Positions 32,901-46,300 of a stretch of 61,391 nucleotides of DNA are shown here, in pieces. The stretch is from assembly GCA_009602725.1 (NCBI GenBank), contig WELB01000061.1, positions 369,016-430,406 on the forward strand, in the 5' to 3' direction. Both the position numbers and the translations under genes were made by a program. The notes under the pieces were generated by a model. That model worked only from the letters and a program-made list of their open reading frames with translations. It had not been told where the DNA came from and searched no databases. Origin of the DNA: Spirogloea muscicola. Taxonomy: Eukaryota > Streptophyta > Zygnematophyceae > Spirogloeales > Spirogloeaceae. Position 1 is the stretch's first letter. Each line of letters opens with the position of its first letter.

Positions 32901-35900
32901 GAACTCTGGCAGGTGCCGGCGCTCCAATGGGTGTATCCGCGTCCATGAGAACCAACCTGATATGCGGGGTCATGACAGACAGCAGGTCATAACAGTTTCT
33001 GTGTGCCATAACGCCATGACATCTATCATAGACCTTGAGTCAGCAACTCAGAGAAGCAAAGCCATGAGAGCAGAGTGGACGGCTGTCGCTCATACCAGCA
33101 TGGCTTGGCACCCTATGGACCTCCGGAGTCGTCGGCTTGGACAGTGTCCCACCCTCCTGTTGCGGCACAGGATGCGGCGTCGGGCTTGGCACTGGGGGCT
33201 TGGGTGCGCCATGCTGGCCTGTGTAGGTTGAGATGTTCTCGACCCTTGGCAGCTGGCTGCCGCCACCACCGTCGCCGTCATTGCCACCGCCACTGCGGCT
33301 GTTGCCGGCACTGCCATCGACCGCCAGTCGGGCGTCGATGGCTGCCAGCACTGATGCATGCGGCTGCCCAATCTGCTGCCGTGACACGCGGGGCATGTCG
33401 TTGACCTGCTCTGCCCTGCCTGGGAGCACCTCCACGGGCTTGCCATCAGGTCCAAGCAGCACCGGCGGCTCCTTGGGAGCTGGCGCACCTCCTAGAGGCA
33501 GCTGCTTTTTCCGCTTGCCTGACAGAGGCGATGCCAGGCCGTTCTGTTCTGCTGCCGCAGCCGCTGCTGCCTCTGCACCTACATCAGCCTGCTTCGCTAC
33601 AGTGTAGTCGTCCCCGCGCTTGGTCAGCCGGAGCTTCAGAGCTGCACACTCATCACAGATAGCCATGAGCATGATACACAGGCCAATGTGTCAACGTCAA
33701 ACAGCTGCCTGCGCTGTGGCGGCTGCTTCAAGCTCTACTTTCCATTGAGGCATACGGCATCACCTTGCCGTCACCTGAAGCTCGACCTTGCATCACCTAG
33801 ACTGCAGCGGCTTGTCTGCAGCTTATGACCATCTTGACCCTCTTACTTCAGGCAATTGCTATAGCCCTGCCCTTAAGAAGACCCTAATCATCACCACTAA
33901 TATTCTCAACCCTCAACCCTAGATGCACATGCATGCTCGCCTGCTGACAGCACCTGGCGGCTGGTCGTTGACTTCTGCAATGCCCTCATCCTCTGCAGAC
34001 CGCTTCCTGCGCTTTCCCTGCTCAACATCGGTCCCGCCTCCAGCGCTCCCACCATCGTCACGGTCAGCGGGGGCGCCGCCATCGAGCTCCCCCTCCTGCC
34101 CGCGCTTGCCCTTCCTCCCACCTGTCTCCTCTCCAGCAGTCTCCATGGTCGTCGGCAGGACCGCTTCATCCGCCTCACCCTGTGACTGCTTTCGCCGGCT
34201 TCTGCTCCGCGAGTTCCTTGCTCCGCCGCTGGCTCCCTTCTTCGTTACTTCCTTCTCCTCAAGCACATAGTCCAGCTCATTCATCCTGATGGCAATACAA
34301 GAGCAAAAGAAGTGCAACTTTCACGACTGCCACAACAAAGTGCACTCCTGTGTTACTGAAAGGACGCCCCTAGAAGCATTCTCAGTGTCCAAATCAAGGG
34401 TGGGCGGGCCTACCACTCATTGTAGAGGCAGCTGTCCCTGAGCCATCGAAGGTGAAGGTGCCAGGGCCCCTTGTGCGGCGTCTCCTCCTCTGCCTCGCCC
34501 TCAACATCGCCTGCCACCAACATAGAGAAGTGGGTAGTCAGCTGAGGGCTACCATTCCAGAGGGCTTGAGCAAGATAACCCTTAACCGTGTCAATTGCTA
34601 ACCGTGACCTTAACTCTCTTTCCAGTGGTAAAAACATTGTGAAGGTGACTGTCTCCTGCAGATTATTGTTCTATATGATGAAGGGTATACGAAGCGCAGA
34701 TGCGGACCTCACCAAGAGGCAGCCATTCATCATAGCTGTCAGGGTAATACCACCAGTGGACCCTGGCAAAGTTCCCCTGCACCTCCAGCGTACGTATCCA
34801 CTCTGAGTCCGGATTTGCGTCGGGCTCCGCCGGTGGATCCGGGTACAGGATGTGCGACACACCCCTCTCAGCTGGCGAGCAGCAATGGACATGGGCAACT
34901 CAGCATCTGTTGCCAGCAGGTATTACTACTGGTCAAGGTATTTTAAATCTAGAACCTAAAACAATGACAGTATGTCCAAAGTCCACCATGCACAACTGCA
35001 CATGGAGAACTTTCGTCGACTCACACTCGGATGCTGCGACCTCAGCGCCAGCTTGCTTCAGGACAAAGTCCTTGCAACACATCAGAAGTAGCAGGCTTTA
35101 GGAAGTTGCCATTGTGCCTGTATGTCAGGTGGACCTTTGCATATGGTGACAGCAGCCCGTGCAAGTGAGCATGAACAGCAGCTTCTGACTAAGCTGGTAA
35201 AGAGCATCATTGAAGGCCAATAATCTTGCACGATCAATAGCATGACCCGCCAAATGCAGGCACTCTTTTCGACATCAGGATGCCCACTGCCCTCACCTTG
35301 AGATGCTCCAAGTCTTCACCAACTGCCACCGGTGTGAAGTAAATCTTGGGAGGCTTCAAGAAGCCCTTGGCCTGCGAGCCACTCGCACAATCCGTGCTAA
35401 GAAGCAATTGTTGCACTTCCCGAGCTACTGATCTAAGTGAGGAGGCCAGCTCTTTTGGCTGCGGCCTCTCTCGCTGCGCACCTCGAGCTCCTTGAGTATA
35501 CGCTGGAGGAGGATGATGAGGGAGTCGCGGCGAGCGGGGGACTGGAAGTCGATGCGCCGCACATCCTGCTCTGCCTTGAACTCGATACACTTGCTGAGTA
35601 TGGTCGCGAGTGCGCCGTTGGGCCGGAAGTCGTGGAAGAGCTTGAGGGGGATGCGCAGGAATGGAGGCTTGAGCTGCGCCTGTGGATGGGCATTCAGTGT
35701 CAACGATGAGGGGCTAACGATGTCTCTACCATAGCGCGAGCTCGGCAGAGTCATGCTGCAGCCTGCCTCAGGCGGCAAGGCTGCCGCCAAGCACGTGGGG
35801 CTTGCTGGCCCTGGCAAACCCGCAAGACAGACGCAGCCATGCTAATCCAGTACGGCCAACGCCGTTCTGGGCCAGAAGCTAGACTGACGGAGCCAGGACC

Positions 35901-36174
35901 AGAGGTAGCCGCACCAACGGACGTGCGACGCATTTCTGGACGTTCTTGAACCTCTGCTTTATCTTGATCGGCCAAGAGAGCAGGAGATGAGGAGGGAGGA
36001 CGGCACCTCCTTGCCAGCCACGAGCTCGGAGAAGTCGATGAGCTGAACCGTGAGCTTGGCAGCGCTCTGCCGATCGACCTGGGAGTCGGGGAAGCGCTTG
36101 TGGAGGGCCTCTGCCAGCGCGTCGAGCTTGCGCAGGTTCTCACCCTGCCCCCGCCGCCGCCGCTCGAGAGCCAT
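29912..36174 (-). CDS. SWI3: SWI3/SMARCC core subunit of the SWI/SNF remodelling complex
   Basis: Reading from high to low coordinates: RKLDALAEALHKRFPDSQVD and SAAKLTVQLIDF (36.1 kb); IPLKLFHDFRPNGALATIL and RRIDFQSPARRDSLIILLQR (35.6 kb); PPKIYFTP (35.35 kb); ILYPDPPAE, VHWWYYPDSYDEWLP (34.75 kb) and HLHLRWLRDSCLYNEW (34.45 kb). These match the N-terminal MarR/BRCT/chromo-like module of animal BAF155/170. A SWIRM domain follows, GWFSWTRIHPLERRHLPEFF to VFDFLNHWGLINYQ (32.95-32.71 kb). Next are a ZZ-type finger CDACGAECTSSRYHC...DLCPGCY (31.98-31.80 kb), a SANT domain DWSEQETLLLLEGLELYG to ILHFIRLPIEDPFLE (31.71-31.56 kb), AFLAAMVGPRVAAAAAQAAL (31.0 kb), ATGLAAAAVKAKLLAD (30.5 kb) and the coiled coil KKLEIKLRHFEDLEDLL, ending at TAA 29914-29912. 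It scaffolds the complex on chromatin. The start at 36174 (MALERRRRGQ) is the first clear ATG, and a further 5' exon near 36.35 kb is possible. Confidence 0.95.
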
Positions 36175-36530
36175 GGTGTCAGCCGCGGGGACGACGCACA
36201 GCAGGCCTGAGTTGCCTTCGCTCGGAGGCGCTCGTTGTCTGCGCACAGGGGGCCTTGCGCGGCGGCCGGCCTGCGCTGCGGCGGCGTTCGCACCTCGAAG
36301 TCCCGACCCTTCGCCGCGCCCGACTTCCGATGCGCGGGCATCCTGCCGCGGCCGTCGCCGCTGCCGCCGTCGCCGCCGCCCCCGCGGCCGCGCGAGGCGG
36401 CGGCCCCGCAACCAGCGCCGCGAGGTGCGGGCGGCACTTAGGCCGGGAAAACTGCAGCAGGCGTTCTAGCCTGGAAGCCGTCACCCGCCTCGGCGGCCGT
36501 CACCGCGCTCCGTCACCTATCCCCGGACCC
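36175..36530. promoter_or_regulatory. SWI3 5' region
   Basis: Very GC-rich sequence with CCG/CGC runs. A possible short upstream coding exon on the minus strand (MPAHRKSGAAKGRDFE, ending at a GTGCGA donor near 36295) could supply a different N-terminus for SWI3. The evidence is not strong enough to extend the gene. Confidence 0.4.
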
Positions 36531-36598
36531 TTTGGAACCTTGTTAATTCTTTTACTGTGCTGCCTTTTCACAGCCCTTTATTTTCACAGCCCTTTATC

Positions 36599-36823
36599 CC
36601 TCCCCCGTTCTGCCATAGCCTCTTCAGGCCCCGCAGTCGCTGCTTAGCTCGTAGTTTGGCCCCTTCGAACCTTGTCAATTCTTTTCGGGCTGGCGCTCTC
36701 TCCCAATGGGGGCAAGGGCTGTGAGAAGCCAGCCCGAAAAGAATTGACAAGGTTCGAAGGGGCCAAACTACGAGCTAAGCAGCGACTGCGGGGCCTGAAG
36801 AGGCTATGGCAGAACGGGGGAGG
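36599..36823. repeat. Perfect 96-bp inverted repeat (palindrome) with 33-base loop
   Basis: Bases 36599-36694 are an exact reverse complement of 36728-36823; I checked every ten-base block. The loop 36695-36727 contains CCCAATGGGGGCAAGGGC. Both arms carry the variant retroelement tail GGCCCCTTCGAACCTTGTCA plus flanking sequence (CTTCAGGCCCCGCAGTCGCTGC). It is a foldback formed from two inverted element ends and would give a 96-bp double-stranded RNA if transcribed. Confidence 0.95.
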
Positions 36824-37388
36824 ATGGACCACTTAGTAGTTAGTAGTTACGAGTGAGGAAGAGAGAGATTGGGAGAGCCACTTCTTCCTCTTTATTTCAA
36901 ATACACGAAATCTATCCTCTCCCCTCTTTGGCAGAGCTCACTATTTTAAGTGTATTATCAACATCCCCCCGCCGTTACCCGCCAAACTCGCCATCCGCTC
37001 CGCCCCGCCCGTCACCCCCAGCCCCACCGTCAAACCCTCGCCTGGGACCTCGAGGGCGGCCCCGCAATCACGACGCGTCAGGCGGCGGACACTGACGCGA
37101 TCGTCAGCCACGCTGACGCCCTCTACGCTGCCGGCCGTTACCGCCGTTCGAACCGCCGCAGCCCCGCGCGAGCTCCACCGTCCGCCATTGCTGCGCCCCG
37201 CTCCGCCCCCCTTCCTGCTGGCCCGCGCCCTCGCCGCGCCGGGCGCCGCTAGCGCCTCGCCGCCGAGGCGCGGCCGTCGTCCTCCGCTGGCCAGCGGCGG
37301 CGGCGAGCAGGCAGACGGCGCCGCGCCCGCGGTCGCCATCCACGGCGCTGCTGGGGGGATCGGCAAGGCGGCCGCCGGGGCGCCAGCC
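36824..37388. promoter_or_regulatory. Kinesin-7 5' flank with an E2F-like site
   Basis: The flank runs from the palindrome to the kinesin ATG. CCCGCCAAA at 36978-36986 reads TTTGGCGGG on the minus strand and fits the E2F consensus. The rest is C-rich and looks like promoter and 5' UTR. It has low-complexity open frames on both strands but no recognisable domain. Confidence 0.4.
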
Positions 37389-40300
37389 ATGGAGAAGATC
37401 TCCGTCTCCATCCGCGTCAGGCCGCTCAGCCGGCCGGAGCTGGCCAAGGGCAGCCCCTGGCGCGCCGAGGCCAACACCGTCGCCCTCTGCACTTCCGCCG
37501 GCGCGGTTGTCTCGGGCCACTCCTTCTCCTTCGGTACGAGGCTGTGCTTCTACAGGAGGCCCCTGCCGCTGCTCTTCTCCTTCTTAGCCACTGGGGCCCT
37601 CTTCCTGTTCATCGTTTTCTGCTTCTAGCTTACTGATAAACTGTGCTTGGGCCCGCATGACTCGTCCTACAGACAGCGTGTTCGAGCACGATGTCAAGAC
37701 CCTCGACATCTACAAGAAGGACACCAAGGACATCATAACATCGACTGTCTATGGCTTCAATGGTCCGTATGCACGACATTCTCCACGGGCTCCGGACCAG
37801 CTGCACTTCGTCTCATCTGTCGTAGCTATGAAGAGGCTGCTTCCTACAGCCTAGTCACGCAGACAGCCATAAGCCAGCTGAGCCCCAGTTGCCTAGCATC
37901 TTTCCATGGCTGCCAAGGCTCATTCAGCCTTGTCACTTTAGGGCTGCTGTATATTGCCAGGTACTGTCTTTGCTTATGGCCAGACGAGCAGTGGGAAGAC
38001 TTACACAATGCGCGGCACGCCTGAGGAGCCGGGCATCATTCCGCTGGCTGTGCACGACGTCTTCAGCCACATTCAAGAGGTGTGGCAAGAGGCGCCGCAG
38101 GGCAGCTCCTGTAGCTATGGACTTTGACCAACAAAGCACGAGAATGCAGCTCTCAGCCTGTGCATGCGTGTTCAGTACCTGGTCACAATGTTGGAGCAGC
38201 TCAGCCCGCCGTGCTCACTTGCGGCCGTCCAAGTTGAGCTACGCATGCTAGGCCACTAATGGCTGCTTCTCCCTGCTGCAAGGCTGCAGGCCACAACGCG
38301 CGAATTTCTGCTCCGTGTCTCATACATGGAGATCTACAATGAGGAGATCAATGACCTGTTGGCTCCCGAAAATCGCAAGCTGCAAATTCACGAAAGCCTC
38401 GAGGTAGCCTAAGCAATGCCTACTGGCCCTGCAGCCCGTGCAGCAGGATTTACTTGCTGTGGGTATCTGACATAGCATGGAGCTGACCCCAAAGGGGTGC
38501 TGCAGAGGGGTACTTTTGTAGCTGGCCTCCGTGAGGAGATTGTTGTGACGCCGGAGCAGGTCTTGGAGATACTGAAGTCGGGGGAAGGTATGCTGGCCTA
38601 GTATCTTTGGCATGTCTTAGACCTCCCAGAATTGCTGGGGCCCATCCCTGCAAAGTAATAAGGTGTCTGGTTCCCAGTATCAGACTGCAAGTCCTGCTTT
38701 TCTCGGGTGGTCTTATGACAACCTGATCCAAAGCCTATCAGGACTCAGGCATATTTTGGAACAGATGGCTTCATGGCGGGCCCCTCTTATTTGCTTGTGA
38801 TTGTTGACCATTCTTGATTGTGTTGTCCAGCGCACAGGCATATTGGTGAGACCAACATGAATGTCTACAGCAGTCGTTCACACAGCATTTTCAGGATGGT
38901 AGTATTCCAGACCTGAAATGAGTGCTTCTTACCCCTGCCCAGCGTTGTGATCCAATCCACTATAGAATTCCATTGGAGGTAGGAATAGCCACAGCAGAAG
39001 ACTAGATGCTTGATTAGAAAGTTGTGAGGGTGTCTTGGTGCCAACTTGTGTGTGGGCTATAGGGAAGTGTGATTTGCTTGTGGCCTACATGCAAGTGACT
39101 TGCTTGTTGGCTAAAGGCAAGTGTGCTTGGGCTTGCTTCAGGTCATTGAAAGCAGGGACAAAAGCATGGATGATGTTGACAAGACGCAGAAGGACAGGAG
39201 ATTTGACGCCGTGAGGGTCTCAATATTGGTAAGACATGCTGGTTGACTGTACATATTGCTGCACGTAGTGGTGCTCTTCCTTTTCTTCTGATGCTGCTGA
39301 ATCTGGCTCACAATGTCATAGGTCATTGCTAACCTGGCCATCTTGCACGCAGAATCTGGTTGATCTTGCTGGATCCGAGCGAATTGCCAAGACGGGCGCT
39401 GAAGGTGCCCGTCTGAAAGAAGGCACTCACATCAACAAGAGCCTCATGACCTTGGGCACAGTCATAAACAAGCTGTCTGAAGGCACCGAGCGTAACGGGT
39501 GAGCTTTACCCCTATAAGTCCTGATGATAATTATCTGCAGGGTGGTGACAAGAATCTTCACAACCGGCCCCTCTGAACTCATGGTAGTAACCAGAAATCT
39601 TGTTCACTTTATCCTTGGCTTGTTGATCAGAACTAGAAGTCTGACGTCTCGTCGCTGCCTTACTGCTCACACACCGCTAGTTCCTTGGGTTTGGCAGGGG
39701 CCATGTGCCATACAGGGATAGTAAATTGACCCGTATACTGCAATCTGCCTTGGGGGGCAATGCAAAGACGGCCATCATCTGCAACATAACACCTGCTGCA
39801 GTAAGTGACTGCTTCCTTGTAGCAGCCAGTCTTGGATTTGCCAGCACAGAATGCTGGCAGGCAAGCAGTCTGAAGAGCGGAGCATTGGCAACATGATGGT
39901 TGCTCATGCCAGCGTGAAGTGTTCGCCCATCACAGATTCACGTTGATGAGACCCGGGGTACACTGTTATTTGCAAGCAGAGCCAAGAAGATCACCAACTG
40001 CGCACAAGTCAATGAGGTACACCCACTGCATGAGGAATGCTTGGCTCTGCTGGTACCACAAAAGTGCTAGCAGCTTGAGCTTGCCAAGTGTGCCGTCGAG
40101 AGAGCATATTTCATGCTCGAACTTGCTTTGGGGAGGGCTAAGTGGCATGAAGGATAGATTTGCAGGTGCTCACAGACGCAGCCTTGCTGAAGAGGCAGAA
40201 ACGCGAGATTGAGGAGTTGAGGCTGAAGTTGCAGGTACAAGAATAGACCATGCCAATGGTTTTGTATCAAGGTCTTCTGGGAGGAGAAGCTGGGAGGAGA

Positions 40301-43300
40301 AGCTTAGGGAAGCGTGCATCACCAATGGATGACACTTATCTTGCATGCCCTTTGTAGACAGGTACTTTGGAAAACCACGTCCTCTAGCAGAAAGATGCCC
40401 CAGATTGACTTGTATTGTGCTTACAAAACCCTCCCTGACTAAGCAAGTGCGCCTGCGATGCAGGAGTCTCATTCCCCACATCTCGAGGAGGAAATCTTGC
40501 TACTCAGGAATGAAATGCTCAAGGTTGGTCCACCTAGTAATAAAGTAGACCAAAAGGCTTGTGAACCCTGTCTCAAGCTGCAGAATGTTTGTACTCTGAC
40601 ATAGATTGGGCATTCAATATAGGGAGCTAATGCCACTGCAAGCTTTGGCAGGTGAGTCAGCAATCTAAGCATTCTTTCTTTGCCTATTCTTGGTAAATTA
40701 GTATGAGTATCACATTTCATTGTCCCTACAATGTGCAGATTGAACTTGAGAGAGAGAGGATGGTAGTGGAGCTGCAGGAGGAAAGAGCAGCTCAAGCAGA
40801 GGCAGAGAAGCGCATCAGAGAGCAGGAGCAGAAGATCGAGAACCTTAGCACCATGGTCATCAACTCTGCTATTGATGACCGAAACGTGGACCGGTGGTCA
40901 AAGAAGGTACGTACTAATCATATGCAACAGAAAATGGTTACAGAAATGAGATAGATTACCCACACGGTCGAGATATATCCTGGGCTTTGCACTGACACAG
41001 AGTCTACTCTGTGGCTTACAGGGCCATCGTCGTGAAACCTGGTGTCCTCCCCGCAGACAAATGGATGAACAATCTGGCCAGATGGTATGTAAGGGTCTCT
41101 GCAAGATCCTAGTGGAGTCCATTGCTATTGTTTGCCACTTTCCATGAATGTTTGAGGTATTTGAACCTATCGAAGTCACTCAACATCAGCCAACGCAGAT
41201 GCAAAATCTGAAGGAGCAAACATTGACTCGTGCACTCCAGATGGAGAAGAGACTTGTTTCTAGCAAGGATTCTGGAGATGCTCAGGCCGACTTCCTGCGA
41301 AAGAGGACTTGCAGGGCTGCCCACCTACCCCCAACCTTTGAGAGTCTGGTCGAAGGCGAGAAAGTCCCCGCCTTGAAGGGCATTACCAGCCGGCTTTCCA
41401 GTCCAGGAGTGGTGCCTTCACTCAGCAGCAAGGGTGATGAGGTTTCGATTGCAACTCCAGCAGAGGCCCATGTACAGAGCAAGGCCCTGGAAGTCACGCC
41501 GAAGTCCAGTGAAAGGCCAGTAAAAATGCCTCTGTCAGACCAGGCAAGAAGACACATAGAGAGGCACTCCTCAACTCCAGCTTACCCCTCGACTAGAGCA
41601 CGCTGGCAGTTGGGCACAAAGGTAAGGAGGCGGCGAAGTATGAGCGAGGGAATGCACCTCCAAGCTGGCACCTTGGTGAGCTTCAGCATGCAAACCACTG
41701 CTTGCCCTGTACTTACTTCCTGCTCCTACGTGGTATGATGAGAGCTGTGCACAGAGCATGCACTTCATATCTTGTGGTAGAACAAGCACGATAATACCTA
41801 AGGACTTGAGCTCGCGGCTAATCTATGACACAAGGATGCCAGTTGATGTGTTCACACCTTGTGACAGAAGGCTTCGTACCACAAGGTACCGGGTCTTATT
41901 CCTGCCGTAGCTCTTCCACGTGAACAGAGGATGATGATGCTTTGGCTTATGATTTGTGCAACTCTTATACTGTTATGCTTTCTCTGCCAAGGTGCAGACG
42001 CCTAAGATCGATCTTGCTACAAGGAATGGCACACGTAAGGAAAACGTACATCCTCAACTTGACCGCAGGACAAAGAGTCTTGGAGACTCAGCTCAGCTGA
42101 TCAATCAACTTCACGCCCAGGTACAATGGTCTTCGATAGCGCATGTTGGTGTTATTGCAGTTAAAGTGCTTCAATTTACAAGCCCTTGCAGCTTCATGAA
42201 GAAGTAAAATGGGGGCTCTAGCATACATATTCTTCCCATTTGCATGCCGCTATGTGGTGCTCTCCAGGTGCGTAACCTTGAGACAGAAAAGGCGTGTATG
42301 GAACGGGAGCTTGAACATGTCACGGACCTGGCTTCGAGCCAGCAGAAGTCAGCACAAGAGCATGTGGATGAGGTGAGAGCTCCCCTTCAAGACAGGATGT
42401 GCTGGATCTGTTCCTACTCCAAAGGGCATGGCTCTTGAGGTCACACCATAAAGGTGTGCTAAGGTGTGCCAACGTGATGCAGCTTCAAGTGGAGATGCTG
42501 GAGCTCAGAGAAGCTTTGGTCAAGGCGGAGGGACGATGTTTGGCTGCAACAGGAGAGGCATCATTGACCGAGGTTGGTACAAGTCATCACACATTCTTTG
42601 CACTTACCTTGTCAGGCAGAACTCCCTGCTCACTATTCTGCTCATCTGGCAGCCTGACATCGACTTTGCAATGCAACTACACCGTGCAAGTCATAATTGT
42701 CTATGGCAGGAGAGAAGATACTGATTGCACCCCTGGAAATGTCTGCAGGTGGCTACAGAAGTAGGTTATGTGGAGATGGGACATGCTGACAAGCTTGAAG
42801 AGCTAGCAGACATTGAGCAGGAGCTTGTTGCTGAACGGGCATACGGTATGCAGATGAGGAATCTCATGGAACAGGAGATAGCCTTGCTCAAGGACAGCAT
42901 GCTTGAACTTTCAGAGGAGCTGCATTGCCTGGGGAAGACGAGGAAGGAAGAAGGAGAGCTACGCGACAATGCGTGGCAAGACATAGACCTTCTCAGCATA
43001 CAGTTGAAGCATTGGCCATCGGCTTCAAACCAGCATTCAGCTCTCAAGGACGGGCCGACCATTACTTGCCAGAACCCAGGGCCGTCATTGGCAGAGCTTG
43101 AAGAACGACTGAGATGCTCAGAGGCTGACAGGAACAGGCTGGCCAAGCTGGCAGAAGGACTTGCAGAGCAATGGGAGAGCAGCGCAGGCAATGGCCTGGA
43201 GGCAGAGAACCAGGTGGAGGCTCTGCAAACAGAGCTGGAGAGAATAGTTGACGAGAATGGAAGACTGAACAACGCCCTTTTTGAAGCGACTGCGGATTTG

Positions 43301-46300
43301 GATGAGCTGCACAGCGACGTCAAGAAGCTCAAGGGTCTCCTGGCCGAGTCAGACCATGTGGTCATGGTCAAGTCCACTGAGTCTGCAGACAGGCAGGCTG
43401 CCTTGCTCAAAGCAGAGGCACATACTGAGCAACTGACTGAAGAGCTGAAAGTGCTTGAGATAGAGAAGGCTAAGCGAGAGGAGGAAAGGCGTGAGCTTGA
43501 ATGTACACTAACAGGAACTATTGACAACCTTCGCAAAGAGCTTGCAAAGATGGAGCTGCAGCTTAGTACAACATGTCAGGAGCTGGATACTGCGATTGCT
43601 AAGCTTGTAAGACTGGCATTCTGTCTGGCTTTAGTTGATGCCCTACTAGCTGCCTGATTTAAAAGTGCCCTAGGCATCCTGGCATTGTTAGTTTTCTGAA
43701 CATCACAATTGAAGGCTGTGCACAACACTTCGGAGTTGGTCTGACGAAATCTGCTCCTGCTATCTCTCACCAGGAGCACGTGACACATGCAAAGGAGGAG
43801 GTTGAGGGGCAGATGCTCGCTGGAAAAGCCTTAACAGACGAAATGGCTAGCAAGCTGGAGGTTTGATTCTTTTGCTAGCATCCTTGTAATTGTACCAAAT
43901 GTCATAATATCAAGTCCGTGCCAAAACAACACTTCTTTGATCATGCTATCTCTCACAAGTTTCGACTTCATGTGCCATCTACTGTGCATTGCCAGGTGAA
44001 CCAACAGCAGCATAATCATGAGATGCAACTGCTTAGAGCAGAGCTTGGGGGGCTGCGGAAGGAGGTGGCCACAGCCAAGGCACTGCCAGCAGGTTTGGAA
44101 AAGGAGCGAGACAGCCAAAGGAAGGAGCTGGAGAAGCTGAGAGGGAAACTGAAAGACGTGGATGCAAAATTGAAGACAGCACTCCAAGACAAGAGCAGCT
44201 TGCAGGTAAGAAACATGTAGAAGTAGGACCGCCTGCGATCAGTGTCATGTTGGAGACGCAGCAAGATGTCGATGATGCCCAGTGGTGCCTGATGACTGTT
44301 TGTAAATATACTTGTATAGTACTTGAATGCTCCTATCAGTGAAGCTATCCGCCACTTCCCTACCCATAGTGCCTTCTGTGTCTGGACCATAATAGCTGGT
44401 TATGCTTCTTTGCCTTACAGACTGAGAAAGCCAACATAGAAAGGGAGGTGAAGGTGCTCAGGGGCCAAAGTTCGCTGCTGCAGCGCGACATTGACCGCAG
44501 AGAGAGCACGGTAGACAAGCGGCGTGAGAGCATGGCCCAGGGCCTGAATAAAGCCAAATCGCAGCTGTCCTCCATTGAGCAGGCACTGCAGTACAAGTGC
44601 ACGGAGCTTGAGAAGACATGCTTTGACCTTCAAATGCTCCAGGTCCAGACTTCATTCTTGATTGTCGCTTGCTGCCACATGCTGCTGACCAACAGAGGCA
44701 TCTGATTATATGTGCTTTTCTTACTTGGTGCACATATCTCACTGCGTCTGTCCATGTCCAGGAGGCCAACAAAGGCCTCGAGGCTTCCAACATGGAGCTG
44801 GAAGCCGCCGGGACTGACGCTGAGAGCAAGCTGCAGACAGCAGAGAGCAACCTTAGCACACTGCAGGAGGAGATTGGCAACTTGATGCTGCAGCTGGAAA
44901 AGGCCACCCGACTTCAGCATGATGCTGAGCAAGGCTTTGCAGCTGCTGAGAAGGACTTGCAGGAGGCTCGGCAAGAGTGTGTACTGATGGTGAAGCTCAT
45001 TTTCCACATCATGAAGGCAGAAGAGCAGTCAAACTTCGCCTGTCAAACTGCAGCGTGGTACTTGTTCAATAGTAGCACCACTTGCATGGCTTCTTAGGAG
45101 TATTTGTATGCTTGTCATGCACAGGCAAGTAAGCTGCAGAAGTGCGAACGGAGATTCTCTGAGGCTGAGAGCAGAATACTGGAGCTTCAAGTGGTTGAGA
45201 AGGAAATGAAGCAGGTATGGCTCTCGCAGCATTTGGTGCAGAGCTGCCTCTGTGTAACGTGTGATTGCCGCTCAAAAGTCACTACTCCTAGCGCACAGCT
45301 TGACCCTCTCACTCAGAATTTCTCCTTGCACAATATTCACTCAGGTGACCAAAGAACTCACGGAGGCACATTTCACATTCGAGGAGGACAAGGCACAAAT
45401 GTCCTCAAGAGAGCAGGAGCTTGGCAGTGAGCTTGAGCTTGTGAAGAGCAAAGTGAATACCGCCACTGCAGAGTGCTCCAAGCTTAAGGAGCAGTTGAGG
45501 CATGCTGACATGAGGATTACTGAGGTTGGTACCGTCCTTCTGTTGTCGACCCAGCAGCATGCGTGATGTATGGGAAGGCACTGGGAGGGGCAGCTGATGA
45601 CCTGTCATTTTGGCTTGCGGTCAGGTGACTGTATTGTATGAGCAAGTAAAGCAGGAGAGTGGGGAGCTTCAAATGATCATCACGAAAGAACGTGAGCATA
45701 ACACAATGGAGAGCCAAAAAATGGCAGAAGCATACGAGCAGCAGGTACTGGAGTCAACGGAAGTTTATGTATTTCATATTGTTTGTCAACTGGAATAGGA
45801 TGCCATGTACAATGTAGACCACTTGATCTATGTCGTTGCAACTATAATCTCTTGCTTGTGTGCTCAATCGCCCTGCAGAAAGAGAAACTTGTGTTTGAGC
45901 TTGAGCGGATGCAAGAAAATGCCAAGGAGCTTGCCAAGCAGCAAGCTATATCTACTCAGTCGGCTGAGGAAGCATTACAAGCGAGGCAAGTAGCGACTCT
46001 CAGAGTTTATCACAGAGCAGAGCAAAAAATAGATGGCATACATATTTGGAACAACTTGTAAACCAGATCAATGAGTATGTATTCTCTTACTGACATACAC
46101 TTACAGCAATGATGTTAAACAGCAACATAAGCTAGCTAATCTGCCAAGGCTATATTGAGAATTTGTATGTGCTTTGCGCCTGCAGTAAGGAAAAGGAGGA
46201 GTTGCTCCTTAGAAGGGAGGAGCACTTGAGTCTGATGCTGCAGCAGAGCATGGCCCAGCTCGCAGTGCTGCAAAGCGCTGACCTGGAGAAAGAGGCAAAA

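Noticed and set aside
42766-43536. 256-codon Ser-rich minus frame in the kinesin tail
   Set aside because: It mirrors the Glu/Leu-rich coiled-coil exon on the plus strand. Ser/Leu richness is the antisense of Glu/Gln/Lys codons.
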